From the NCBI GenBank assembly GCA_043819345.1, contig JBDREX010000038.1, positions 1 through 59,693 on the forward strand: DNA of 59,693 nt, written 5' to 3'. Under the pieces are notes generated by a model, which had not been told where the DNA came from, searched no databases, and was given only the letters and a program-made list of their open reading frames with translations. The position numbers were made by a program, and so were the translations under genes. This DNA comes from CAYRDK01 sp043819345 (GTDB taxonomy: Bacteria; Omnitrophota; Gorgyraeia; Velamenicoccales; Velamenicoccaceae). This document shows positions 25,173-31,287 of this stretch, piece by piece. Positions within the stretch are counted from its first letter, which is position 1. The number at the start of each line of letters is the position of its first letter.

Positions 25173-25676
25173 TTATTTCTCCAATAAACAATTTAAAACC
25201 TCCCCCACATACATACGATGATAATCCTTATTGGGATAATTGTTCTCAATAGAGGCTTCAAGAAAGTTCTCCGGATTAATTTGCTGATAATATATTTTTT
25301 TACAAACGATAACCAGGCGCGCTTCCTGAAAATACACACTCCCATTCAAGCCTTCTACCGGTGTTAATCCGGCAAGCTTCATCTTATCAACATCACGGCC
25401 GGATTTCGCGCCACAAAACTCCAACTTACCTTTATGCTGACTATCAAAATAAGAGAGTGTAAAATAATCAGCCTTCTCCAAAAAAGCATAAGTATAGCGG
25501 CCTGGACGCACCACACAAAAACAAATATTTTTATGCCAGAGAACACCCCATCCACCCCAGCTGGCCGTCATCATGTTGTATTTTTTTAAATTACCAGCCG
25601 TAATCAGCATCCAGCCTGTTCCAATGGCCTCAAAAGGGTTATCTGGGATTTCTTGTGGTTTTATTTCTTTAAACAT
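25173..25676 (-). CDS. Flavin reductase family protein
   Basis: A 167-residue FMN-binding split-barrel protein. Visible are the WMLITAGNLKKYNMMTASWGG strands with the phosphate-binding segment, RPGRYTYAFLEKADYFTLSYF, and GAKSGRDVDKM, all typical of NAD(P)H:FMN oxidoreductase-like proteins. It would bind FMN in the cytoplasm; the electron acceptor is unknown. It lies downstream of the zinc-ribbon gene and ends in the repeat region. Confidence 0.88.
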   Translation of the reverse strand: MFKEIKPQEIPDNPFEAIGTGWMLITAGNLKKYNMMTASWGGWGVLWHKNICFCVVRPGRYTYAFLEKADYFTLSYFDSQHKGKLEFCGAKSGRDVDKMKLAGLTPVEGLNGSVYFQEARLVIVCKKIYYQQINPENFLEASIENNYPNKDYHRMYVGEVLNCLLEK

Positions 25677-25686
25677 ATCTTTTTCC

Positions 25687-25992
25687 TCACATGCTAAATA
25701 GTTGCGAATAGTAACAATTTATAGATTTTAATGATTGCTTCATCCCGATGTATAACACGGCTGTCAAAAGAACAACAACTACACTAAAAATAATTTTGTT
25801 ACGGCGGCTAAAGCGCGGATTAAACCACAGAAGAGGCAACATAAAAGGCCCAATACACAAAAAAGCGATCGTTAATGTTGAATTTGAAAAATACCAGGGA
25901 CATTTTTCCTTTTTGTTTAAAAATTCGCCGCAATGTTTACATTTGATAGCTTCTTCCTGTATTTCTTCTGCGCAAAACGGACACTTTTTCAT
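25687..25992 (-). CDS. Zinc-ribbon membrane protein
   Basis: A 101-residue protein. An N-terminal zinc ribbon (CPFCAEEIQEEAIKCKHCG, two CxxC pairs) precedes two transmembrane helices (about 40-60 and 66-84). The architecture is common in bacteria and its role is unknown. It is 10 bases upstream of the flavin reductase gene. Confidence 0.8.
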   Translation of the reverse strand: MKKCPFCAEEIQEEAIKCKHCGEFLNKKEKCPWYFSNSTLTIAFLCIGPFMLPLLWFNPRFSRRNKIIFSVVVVLLTAVLYIGMKQSLKSINCYYSQLFSM

Positions 25993-26006
25993 TATAGCTC
26001 CTTATC

Positions 26007-26097
26007 GTGATGCGTATTGCGTATATCGTATTGCCTGCCTGACGGCAGTCAGGCGTCAAAATCCTTTTCGCATCACGCAATACGCACGACGCGATAC
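26007..26097. repeat. Heptamer hairpin with a palindrome at its apex
   Basis: The left arm is GTGATGC, GTATTGC, GTATATC, GTATTGC (26007-26034); the right arm is GCATCAC, GCAATAC, GCACGAC, GCGATAC (26070-26097). The arms are largely complementary. The loop carries CTGCCTGACGGCAGTCAGG, a member of the LPAGRQ-type palindrome family. Confidence 0.85.
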
Positions 26098-26109
26098 GGA
26101 ATTTGTGTC

Positions 26110-26634
26110 TTATATCGTCGGTTCAATCGTAAAATATGCTCCAGGCGTATAATAACCATACCCGCCGCTTTCATCAATATTAAGATAAATACGCATGCGC
26201 TGTCCCGGATAATAACGCTGCCTTACATAAAGAGGGTATTGCTCAGGAGGCGGAAAAGCAGGAAACCAGCCTACATAAACCGTAATTAAATCATACGGAT
26301 ACCGGCCTCGTTCCACTGTATCCACGGCCAAATCAAAAAAGCCATATCCACTCATAATGGTCTCAGCGGCCCCTTCTTGCGGTTTCATAAGATGGCCGAC
26401 AAGCACCAAATCAGCTTCATCCTTCCAGGTTCTGACCATCCTGTCTAAATCACGGACATTATCATATTCATCAGGATACATCCCATAATCAACACCTTGT
26501 ATACCGGATTGGCCGCCATAGGATGAATTCTTTCCCTTAAAGTAGATCAACACAAAGAGGATAGCAAAAACACTGACTAGTGTCAGAGTAAGCGACTGAA
26601 TAAACATATCTCCGCGCCTATTCAAACCAAACAT
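26110..26634 (-). CDS. Membrane-anchored protein of unknown function
   Basis: A 174-residue protein with one N-terminal anchor helix (about 12-32) and an extracytoplasmic domain. The domain contains ADLVLVGHL, DTVERGRYPYDLITVYVG and RMRIYLN, similar to the strand pattern of small secreted beta-barrel proteins that read out VxxVLKG. I do not recognise a family. It stands alone between a heptamer hairpin and an AT-rich gap. Confidence 0.6.
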   Translation of the reverse strand: MFGLNRRGDMFIQSLTLTLVSVFAILFVLIYFKGKNSSYGGQSGIQGVDYGMYPDEYDNVRDLDRMVRTWKDEADLVLVGHLMKPQEGAAETIMSGYGFFDLAVDTVERGRYPYDLITVYVGWFPAFPPPEQYPLYVRQRYYPGQRMRIYLNIDESGGYGYYTPGAYFTIEPTI

Positions 26635-26820
26635 CTCTAGCTCCCTTACACAATAAAAAAAATAGATAAAATATTAAATTGCTGACTTACAAACGACGAT
26701 CAAATCTAAATAAACTATACCCTTCATTTCTGTTTCTCTTCTATATTTTTGCTTTTTCTTGCTCTTGCCCTTGTTTTGTTCATTCACTCTATATCCCTAT
26801 AACTCAATAACTCGACAACA
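26635..26820. other. AT-rich gap with octamer units
   Basis: 186 bases without a gene. Near 26785-26820 the units CTATATCC, CTATAACT, CAATAACT and CGACAACA show 8-bp spacing, a one-arm version of the octamer repeats found elsewhere. Confidence 0.5.
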
Positions 26821-27273
26821 TTATTCTTCATAGCCTCCGACTAACGTAACGCGCATAGCCTTCAGAGGATCAGAGGAATCATCAATATAGTCTACAATAG
26901 CCCGATCACCAACCTGAATATCAAAAAAATCAGCATCATTCATATTTTTGATAATTTCAGTCATCGGCATGATCGTAAAAGACAGCTCCTTAAAAACAAA
27001 AGTAATAGGATAACTCATTTTAAAAGTCATCTGCTCCCGATCAACGGCCCTGATAATACCCTCAAGCGTCCCTATCCCCGTCTCGGCGCCAGGTGACTCC
27101 TGTGTTGCCGGCTCACTCTCAGGAATAGACATCTCCTCTACCGCGCTGGCTCCGCCCACAGCAAACGTCTCTTCGTTGTTCGATGTATCCATATCCTGTG
27201 CGTAACAATTCACAAAAAAAGCCGATATTAAGCCAAAAACTGCTAATAAAACAAAGATTCTGACTTTAAACAT
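26821..27273 (-). CDS. Exported protein, family A member 4
   Basis: About 150 residues from the preferred ATG (GGAGG 5 bases upstream; a GTG four codons earlier is the alternative). A signal peptide ends near residue 27 (VNCYAQD), followed by an acidic, Ser/Glu-rich linker. Residues 70-148 match the neighbouring small exported family: GIIRAVDREQMTFKMSYP, VGDRAIVDYIDDSSDPLKAMRV. Function unknown. It is the most upstream member of the group. Confidence 0.65.
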   Translation of the reverse strand: MFKVRIFVLLAVFGLISAFFVNCYAQDMDTSNNEETFAVGGASAVEEMSIPESEPATQESPGAETGIGTLEGIIRAVDREQMTFKMSYPITFVFKELSFTIMPMTEIIKNMNDADFFDIQVGDRAIVDYIDDSSDPLKAMRVTLVGGYEE

Positions 27274-27456
27274 AAATCCCTCCACAGGTTTATAGTTTAT
27301 TGTACTGTCAATATTATATTATAGGCACATTAAGAATAAAGCAATTTGTTGTTTTATTATATCATAAAGAAAAAATATTTTTTCTTTTAAAAAAATTTTA
27401 TCCCTTTTGATTGCTGTATAAATAGTTATAGAAACATTAAAATGTTATCCGATACC

Positions 27457-27485
27457 TTGAAAAGAAATTATAAATATGTTAAATT
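27457..27485 (+). promoter_or_regulatory. Putative sigma70-type promoter
   Basis: TTGAAA (27457-27462) and TAAATT (27480-27485) are separated by 17 bases. Transcription would start near 27492, in front of the putative structured RNA. Seen only as a sequence match. Confidence 0.5.
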
Positions 27486-27491
27486 TTCTAT

Positions 27492-27647
27492 GCCTGAGTT
27501 CATTAAAGTAACCAAGCTTAAAAAGCGGCAGGATTTATTGCCCAGGGGGGCGTCAAGCTTGTCGAAAGAACCAGGCAACTAAAAATCCGCCCCCCTCTTA
27601 AAAAATAAAACCATAACCTGCAAAAACGGTTATGGTTTTTTTATAAG
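27492..27647 (+). ncRNA. Putative structured RNA with pseudoknot and terminator
   Basis: GGATTTATTGCC (27531-27542) can pair with GGCAACTAAAAATCC (27574-27588). The loop of that hairpin contains AGGGGGGCG (27544-27552), which pairs perfectly with CGCCCCCCT directly after the hairpin (27588-27596): H-type pseudoknot geometry, sharing one base at the junction. A terminator follows at once (27600-27647). With the promoter at 27457 this gives an RNA of about 155 nt. It matches no RNA family I know. It could be a free-standing small RNA or a leader that controls the downstream nucleotidyltransferase gene. Confidence 0.5.
27600..27647 (+). terminator. Terminator, left copy of a 48-bp direct repeat
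   Basis: AACCATAACC...CGGTTATGGTT forms a stem around GCAAAAA and is followed by TTTTTTTAT. A 48-base copy with one mismatch lies at 28658-28705, so the pair flanks the plus-strand nucleotidyltransferase cassette. Confidence 0.85.
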
Positions 27648-27762
27648 AGGCTTCTTTCATTTGCCATGCCCTTAAAATTGAGGTAAAATAGCGTTGCAAA
27701 TAGATAGAGCGTGTAACAGAAATGTTTTAATCATTTAAAAATCATTTAAAAAACTCATCCAT

Positions 27763-28254
27763 ATGATCTTTTACGAAGAAATTTTCCGGGCTTTTCAAAA
27801 ACAAAAAGTAAAATACGTGCTCGTTGGCGGCGTTGCCATGAACCTTCTTGGCGCTATGCGTGGCACAGCTGACTTGGATATTCTTGTTGAAATGAGCGAT
27901 AAAAATCTCAAAAAAATCACGAAAATCATGAAAAAGTTCGGATATCATGTTAAACAGCCCCTTAATCTAACAAAAATCACTGATGAAAAAACCAGAAAGA
28001 AATGGATCAAAGATAAAAATATGAAAGCCTTCAACTTCTACAAAGAAGAAAGCCTAAAAGAAATCGATATCATCATAGAATCTCCTGTTTCTTACGAAGA
28101 AGCCGGAAGAAAACCAATCCGTATTAAAATCGGGAATTTAACACTTCCTGTTATTTCCATCAATAATCTTATTAAAATGAAAAAGAAGGCTGCTAGAACC
28201 ATTGATAAGCTAGATATAGAAATCTTAAAGAAAATAAAGAAATTACAGGGATGA
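27763..28254 (+). CDS. Nucleotidyltransferase-fold protein (toxin-antitoxin-like cassette)
   Basis: A 163-residue protein on the plus strand, opposite to almost all neighbours. KYVLVGGVAMNLLGAMRGTADLDILVE (split here by its motifs GGxAxxxxG...R.T.DLDI) is the nucleotidyltransferase motif with the paired Asp residues of DxD, as in AbiEii/DUF6036-type proteins. The C-terminus carries SINNLIKMKKKA, usual for this group. With the 53-residue gene seven bases downstream it forms a two-gene cassette bounded by a 48-bp direct repeat. A toxin or antitoxin role is inferred from family and context. Confidence 0.75.
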   Translation: MIFYEEIFRAFQKQKVKYVLVGGVAMNLLGAMRGTADLDILVEMSDKNLKKITKIMKKFGYHVKQPLNLTKITDEKTRKKWIKDKNMKAFNFYKEESLKEIDIIIESPVSYEEAGRKPIRIKIGNLTLPVISINNLIKMKKKAARTIDKLDIEILKKIKKLQG

Positions 28255-28260
28255 TTATTT

Positions 28261-28422
28261 ATGAATTCTGACTGGGAAACAGAAGACGAACGCTTGCGTA
28301 GATTTATGAAAATTTCACCTAAAAAAAAGATGGAATGGCTACGCCAAACAAATGAGTTTATCCTTAAAGCCTCTTCTAAAAAAGACAGGCTGCTGCGCTG
28401 GAAATTAAGAAAAATACTTTAA
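28261..28422 (+). CDS. Small basic partner of the nucleotidyltransferase
   Basis: A 53-residue, highly charged protein (MNSDWETEDERLRRFMKI..., ending in KLRKIL) starting seven bases after the nucleotidyltransferase stop. It is too short for most ORF cut-offs but its placement, its helical charge pattern and the terminator downstream support a real gene. It is probably the small second component of the cassette. Function not known to me. Confidence 0.6.
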   Translation: MNSDWETEDERLRRFMKISPKKKMEWLRQTNEFILKASSKKDRLLRWKLRKIL

Positions 28423-28741
28423 AGCTCCCTCTCAAACAATCACTCTCACAAAAAAAGCTGTACTAAAAATGCGCTATTTTAAGACAAAGCGCTTATTAAT
28501 AAAAATCTTTTTCTTAAACTTTCAGGCTGAATCTACCTGAGTGGCATATTTTAAATTATTAGAAACAAACCTTAGACAATATCTCTTTTTTAAACGTATC
28601 CCGCTTTATGATAGGTAATTTAAGATAATCCACACTTTCGCCTATAAATACTGCTACAAAAAATAAAACCATAACCGGCAAAAACGGTTATGGTTTTTTT
28701 ATAAGCCCGGCATCAAACAAATACCGGCCCGCCACTCACTA
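28423..28741. other. Intergenic region between the two nucleotidyltransferase cassettes
   Basis: 319 bases without a supported gene. It contains the right copy of the 48-bp repeat/terminator (28658-28705). A short minus-strand frame at about 28550-28660 (VAVFIGESVDYLKLP...) has no start codon and is at best a gene fragment. Confidence 0.5.
28658..28705 (+). terminator. Terminator, right copy of the 48-bp direct repeat
   Basis: The same hairpin and T-run as at 27600-27647, with a single base difference (G for T at the base of the loop). It ends the plus-strand cassette and marks its right boundary. Confidence 0.85.
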
Positions 28742-28915
28742 TCACTTTATTGAAAAGGCTACATTTATGCGCATTTCAACTTCATCTTTTTTGCTCTTTC
28801 TCGCCTTTTTTAAATGTGTAGAGGTGAAATTAATAAACTCAATATATTCCTCCATAGACAACCATTTATCTTCAAAAGGAATATCAACCATATTGGGTAA
28901 TTTTAACTTTCTCAT
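28742..28915 (-). CDS. Small partner of the downstream-type nucleotidyltransferase
   Basis: A 57-residue protein (MRKLKLPNMVDIPFEDKWLS..., ending NVAFSIK) whose ATG lies three bases after the stop of the nucleotidyltransferase gene. SMEEYIEFINFTSTHLKKARK looks like an amphipathic helix. This tight pairing suggests a two-component cassette like the plus-strand one. Function unknown. Confidence 0.6.
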   Translation of the reverse strand: MRKLKLPNMVDIPFEDKWLSMEEYIEFINFTSTHLKKARKSKKDEVEMRINVAFSIK

Positions 28916-28918
28916 GCT

Positions 28919-29458
28919 TTATCCCCCGCAGCCTTCCATAATCATCCGGTAAATCGCATGATTTCCGTATTTTAGACATAACTCTTTAAAAGGCTTGCCT
29001 TTATAATCCATGTGGTTCATCTGTACCAATCTTATGATATCCGGCAAATCTTTCCAGACCCTATTCTTTTGGTTGCATTTTATGGCATGAAGCTTGAGTG
29101 CTATCAAATGATTGATAGATGGAATAACTAGCTTTTCCCCAACAATCTCAACTGATTTTCCATCCTGTACAATCTTTTCTCTTGTCTGGTCATCAACAAT
29201 CATAAAATCAATATCTAAAGCTTCTTTCTTATTTGAAAACCGTACCGCAACATCTGTAATAAACTCTTCAGCATAACCACCAGCTATAAGTACTTTTTTT
29301 ATTTTTACAAAATCCTCTTTTGTGATTAAAAAATCTATATCCAGAGTACTACGTGTAACTCTGTAGAAGTTAATGGCGAAACCACCTACAAGCACACACG
29401 GCACAGTGGCTTTTTTAAAGGCTTTTGCGACTAGATGAAAAGCTTTGGCATAATCCAT
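28919..29458 (-). CDS. Nucleotidyltransferase, AbiEii/AbiGii toxin-like
   Basis: About 179 residues from the preferred ATG; the frame is open for 23 more codons, but these encode a phenylalanine/leucine run unlike the family. CVLVGGFAINFYRVTRSTLDIDFLI is the core motif (GG, then D-I-D), followed by a second acidic strand ALDIDFMIVD and IPSINHLIALKLHAI, typical of AbiEii-like nucleotidyltransferases. A TATAAT box 9 bases before the ATG suggests a very short leader. A toxin role is inferred from family resemblance. Confidence 0.75.
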   Translation of the reverse strand: MDYAKAFHLVAKAFKKATVPCVLVGGFAINFYRVTRSTLDIDFLITKEDFVKIKKVLIAGGYAEEFITDVAVRFSNKKEALDIDFMIVDDQTREKIVQDGKSVEIVGEKLVIPSINHLIALKLHAIKCNQKNRVWKDLPDIIRLVQMNHMDYKGKPFKELCLKYGNHAIYRMIMEGCGG

Positions 29459-29527
29459 AGGAAATATTATACCTGACAGGAGAAGGAAACCGAAGAAAAA
29501 AAATAGTATTTCTGATTCGCTGGACAC

Positions 29528-29862
29528 CCTATCCTAATTCTTCAATAGAAGATGGCTCCCCAGGGACACTCTCCCAACGCTCTTAAGAGTTCTCATCCCC
29601 TTCAAAACTCAAAAAAATGAGATTACGCCTAAACGTAATCTCATTAAAATTGGCGGGGATGATGGCCTGCCTGCCGGCAGGCAGGGATTCCTTCTCCCCC
29701 GCCTCGCATTCGCTCGAGCTCCTGCGAAGCCGGCCGTCCTCGCTCGAAGCAATGCCGCTCGGATCGGCTTCGAATCCCACTTATTTTCCGCAAAAAAAAA
29801 TGAGATTACGCCTAAACGTAATCTCATTAAAATTGGCGGGGATGATGGCCTGCCTGGCGAAG
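29528..29862. other. Intergenic region with tRNA-3'-end-like repeats
   Basis: 335 bases. The first ~80 hold nothing I recognise. The rest is two exact 63-bp direct repeats around a GC-rich core, described separately. Translations such as SLPAGRQ and LELLRSRPSSLEA come from repeats, not from genes. Confidence 0.7.
29611..29856. mobile_element. GC-rich mini-element between two 63-bp direct repeats with tRNA 3'-end motifs
   Basis: Exact 63-bp copies at 29611-29673 and 29794-29856 (183 bases apart) each contain a minus-strand terminator hairpin (AATGAGATTACG, CCTAAA loop, complement) and CGGGGATGATGG, identical to the 3' end of tRNA-Asp at 30326. In the first copy that motif continues into GATTC after a CCTGCCTGCCGGCAGGCAGG palindrome. 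The core between them is GC-rich with a T-arm-like GGCTTCGAATCCCA in inverted orientation. The layout parallels the tRNA-Val and tRNA-Arg elements. Confidence 0.6.
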
Positions 29863-30204
29863 TTATTTGATCAATCCTGATATCATCTTTGCAATGGTCT
29901 CAAGCTTTTCAAATATTTCTGTTTTTGTATTCCCTTTAATGAAACCTTTACGAAAAGCCAATTCAATCAGCGGTACACATTCATGAACAGAACCTCTCGC
30001 AATATAAAAAAACTGATTCCTATCATTCTTATGAAAACGCCCATTACCTTCAGCGATATTAAGCGCAATAGACATCACAGCTCTATTTAGCTGATCACTC
30101 AAATAATAACTTCCCCGAGGAAATATTTCAGTAAGTTTACTAACTTTTTCGGCAAGATTGATTGATTCTTGGTAAACGGTGAGTTTTTCGAAGATAAAAG
30201 CCAT
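29863..30204 (-). CDS. Four-helix-bundle protein (23S rRNA IVS-type)
   Basis: About 113 residues from the ATG at 30204 (an open frame continues 22 codons upstream into a repeat). FEKLTVYQESINLAEKV, LSDQLNRAVMSIALNIAEGNG and FFYIARGSVHECVPLIELA are the signatures of the S23/IVS four-helix-bundle family (TIGR02436-like), often found in intervening sequences or beside mobile DNA. It lies between tRNA-Asp and a copy of that tRNA's 3' end. Function unknown. A second, diverged member is at 57505. Confidence 0.88.
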   Translation of the reverse strand: MAFIFEKLTVYQESINLAEKVSKLTEIFPRGSYYLSDQLNRAVMSIALNIAEGNGRFHKNDRNQFFYIARGSVHECVPLIELAFRKGFIKGNTKTEIFEKLETIAKMISGLIK

Positions 30205-30227
30205 GACGAATTTTCTTGAAATTAAAA

Positions 30228-30298
30228 AAGAGAGGAGAAAGTTGACCGTTCGGAGAAAGGTTGTTATCACCTGTCTCCTATCACCTTTCTCCTCTCTT
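30228..30298. repeat. Inverted repeat of 14-bp arms with heptamer interior
   Basis: AAGAGAGGAGAAAG (30228-30241) and CTTTCTCCTCTCTT (30285-30298) are exact complements. Read on the minus strand, the interior shows AGGTGAT, AGGAGAC, AGGTGAT at 7-bp spacing. Confidence 0.8.
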
Positions 30299-30327
30299 CG
30301 TAAATTTTTGTTTTACAAAAATTTACG
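30299..30327 (-). terminator. Hairpin abutting the tRNA-Asp 3' end
   Basis: CGTAAATTTTTGT, three-base loop, ACAAAAATTTACG: a perfect 13-bp stem whose last two bases overlap the end of tRNA-Asp. It probably ends the tRNA transcript. A similar hairpin abuts the displaced copy of the tRNA-Arg 3' end at 48431. Confidence 0.65.
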
Positions 30328-30399
30328 GGGATGATGGGATTCGAACCCACGATCACTTGATCGACAATCAAGGGCCTTAAGCCTCTAAGCGACATCCCC
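30326..30399 (-). tRNA. tRNA-Asp (GTC)
   Basis: The minus strand folds into a cloverleaf: acceptor GGGGATG/CATCCCC, D-stem GCTT/AGGC, anticodon stem CTTGA/TCAAG around TTGTCGA (anticodon GTC), and T-arm GTGGG-TTCGAAT-CCCAT. The discriminator base is G, as expected for Asp. CCA is not encoded. Confidence 0.95.
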
Positions 30400-30728
30400 A
30401 AATCTTTCTATCGGAGCGCTAATTATACAAAAAAAGCACCATTAATGCAACAAATATTTCTAGAACCCCAAATGACACATTTTCCCGTTTTGCGGGATCC
30501 CGTTAGATTCTTTATGGTGCGGGAGAGGCCAGACGTCAAATGCGTCATTTGAAGGGCGATAGAGGGCGTTGAACCTCGTCCCTTCGGTCCTCTTCATAGG
30601 GGCGCTGCCCCTATGACGCTCACTGCCTGCCTACCGGCAGGCAAACGTTCGCTGTCACCCCGTCCGCCTTCGGCGGAAAAGCGTGGGGAAAATTTTTCCC
30701 CACACCCCTTTGGGGTTGGAGTCTTTTA
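30400..30728. other. Region between tRNA-Asp and tRNA-Val filled by two mobile repeats
   Basis: About 330 bases with no gene. After a short AT-rich stretch (30400-30468) it consists of the first copy of the 83-bp inverted-repeat element and, two bases later, the tRNA-Val-linked element. Confidence 0.8.
30469..30551 (+). mobile_element. 83-bp MITE-like element, copy 1
   Basis: Begins CAAATGACACATTT and ends AAATGCGTCATTTG, 14-bp terminal inverted repeats with one mismatch. The interior holds CCCGTTTTGCGGGATCCCG and GTGCGGGAGAGGCCAGACG. Near-identical copies are at 40277 (inverted) and 51765. No ORF, so it would be non-autonomous. Confidence 0.85.
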
Positions 30729-30741
30729 TGGGCGATAGAGG
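30554..30741 (-). mobile_element. tRNA-Val-linked mini-element (176-bp spacing)
   Basis: GGGCGATAGAGG occurs at 30554-30565 and again at 30730-30741 inside the tRNA-Val 3' end; the similarity extends through TTGAACC. The DNA between carries CATAGGGGCGCTGCCCCTATG, an LPAGRQ-type palindrome, GGCTGTCACCCC-like GCTGTCACCCC, a GTGGGGAAAATTTTTCCCCAC palindrome (as two half-sites) and, next to the tRNA, an imperfect inverted copy of its T-arm. The same motifs in the same order follow tRNA-Arg. Confidence 0.7.
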
Positions 30742-30802
30742 ACTTGAACCCCTGACCCTCTGCGTGTAAAGCAGATGCTCTAACCAACTGAGCTAATCGC
30801 CC
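30729..30802 (-). tRNA. tRNA-Val (TAC)
   Basis: Cloverleaf on the minus strand: acceptor GGGCGAT/ATCGCCC, D-arm GCTCAGTTGGTTAGAGC, anticodon stem TCTGC/GCAGA around TTTACAC (anticodon TAC) and T-arm AGGGG-TTCAAGT-CCTCT. The discriminator is A and CCA is not encoded. It lies 9 bases downstream of the V-ATPase K gene and may share its transcript. Confidence 0.96.
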
Positions 30803-30811
30803 AAAATTTCT

Positions 30812-31264
30812 TTAGATCAACATTCCTTTTATCAAAAAGCAAGTCGCAAACGCGACGATCGCGTAAAGCTCCGGAAATACCGCTAAAATCAATGTTTTTC
30901 CAAACACATCCGAACCGCTTCCAATAGCCGCAACACCGTTAGCGCACACCTCGCCCTGATTAATAGCTGAATACAATCCCGCAAACCCCATAACCAAGCC
31001 AGCCGCTAAAATCGCCATGCCATCAAACAATGTCATCTGGGCAGTCAAAGCAGGCTTAAGAATAAAGAACGCACCAAAACCATACAACCCCTGTGTACCA
31101 GGCAAAGCGCTTAAAACTAAATAAGACGCAAACGCCTCTTCCTTCTTTTTTAGAGCACCAATCGTAGCAGATCCGCCTTTAGAAACACCAATAGCGCTGC
31201 CAACACCCGCCATTCCAACCATTAATGCCGCACCAAGAAACCCTAATACCATCGCCAACGTCAT
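30812..31264 (-). CDS. atpK: V-type ATP synthase subunit K (rotor ring proteolipid)
   Basis: A 150-residue proteolipid with four membrane helices, two hairpins as in V-type K subunits. LPGTQGLYGF, INQGE and FPELYAI correspond to the LPGTQG, AQGK and VETYAI segments that supply the Leu, Thr, Gln, Gln and Glu ligands of the Enterococcus hirae NtpK sodium site, so Na+ coupling is likely (inference). The ring turns with the central stalk and carries ions across the inner membrane. It is last in the operon, separated from subunit I by a 229-bp repeat-containing gap. Confidence 0.94.
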   Translation of the reverse strand: MTLAMVLGFLGAALMVGMAGVGSAIGVSKGGSATIGALKKKEEAFASYLVLSALPGTQGLYGFGAFFILKPALTAQMTLFDGMAILAAGLVMGFAGLYSAINQGEVCANGVAAIGSGSDVFGKTLILAVFPELYAIVAFATCFLIKGMLI

Positions 31265-31287
31265 AGCACTGCTCCTTTCATACTTAC

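Larger units (their letters stand above)
27286..27762. other. Intergenic region holding a putative structured RNA
   Basis: About 480 bases between divergently oriented genes. The left part (27286-27450) is AT-rich and should hold the promoter of the minus-strand exported-protein gene. The right part carries the promoter, RNA candidate and terminator described separately, then about 115 bases without recognised content before the plus-strand gene. Confidence 0.6.

Noticed and set aside
24847..25221. Long plus-strand frames across the repeat array
   Set aside because: They translate the 59-bp repeat (SQTRQLANSF-like units) and have no start context or family resemblance.
27492..27600. SRP (4.5S) RNA or a known riboswitch
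   Set aside because: The SRP GGAAG...AGCA loop motif and the consensus of common riboswitches I know are absent.
28550..28660. Minus-strand fragment VAVFIGESVDYLKLP...
   Set aside because: It lacks a start codon and is about 33 residues long; too little to call a gene or pseudogene.
29583..29880. Overlapping frames giving LPAGRQ and RSRPSSLEAMPLGSAS peptides
   Set aside because: They arise from palindromic and GC-rich repeat DNA on both strands; no gene is supported.
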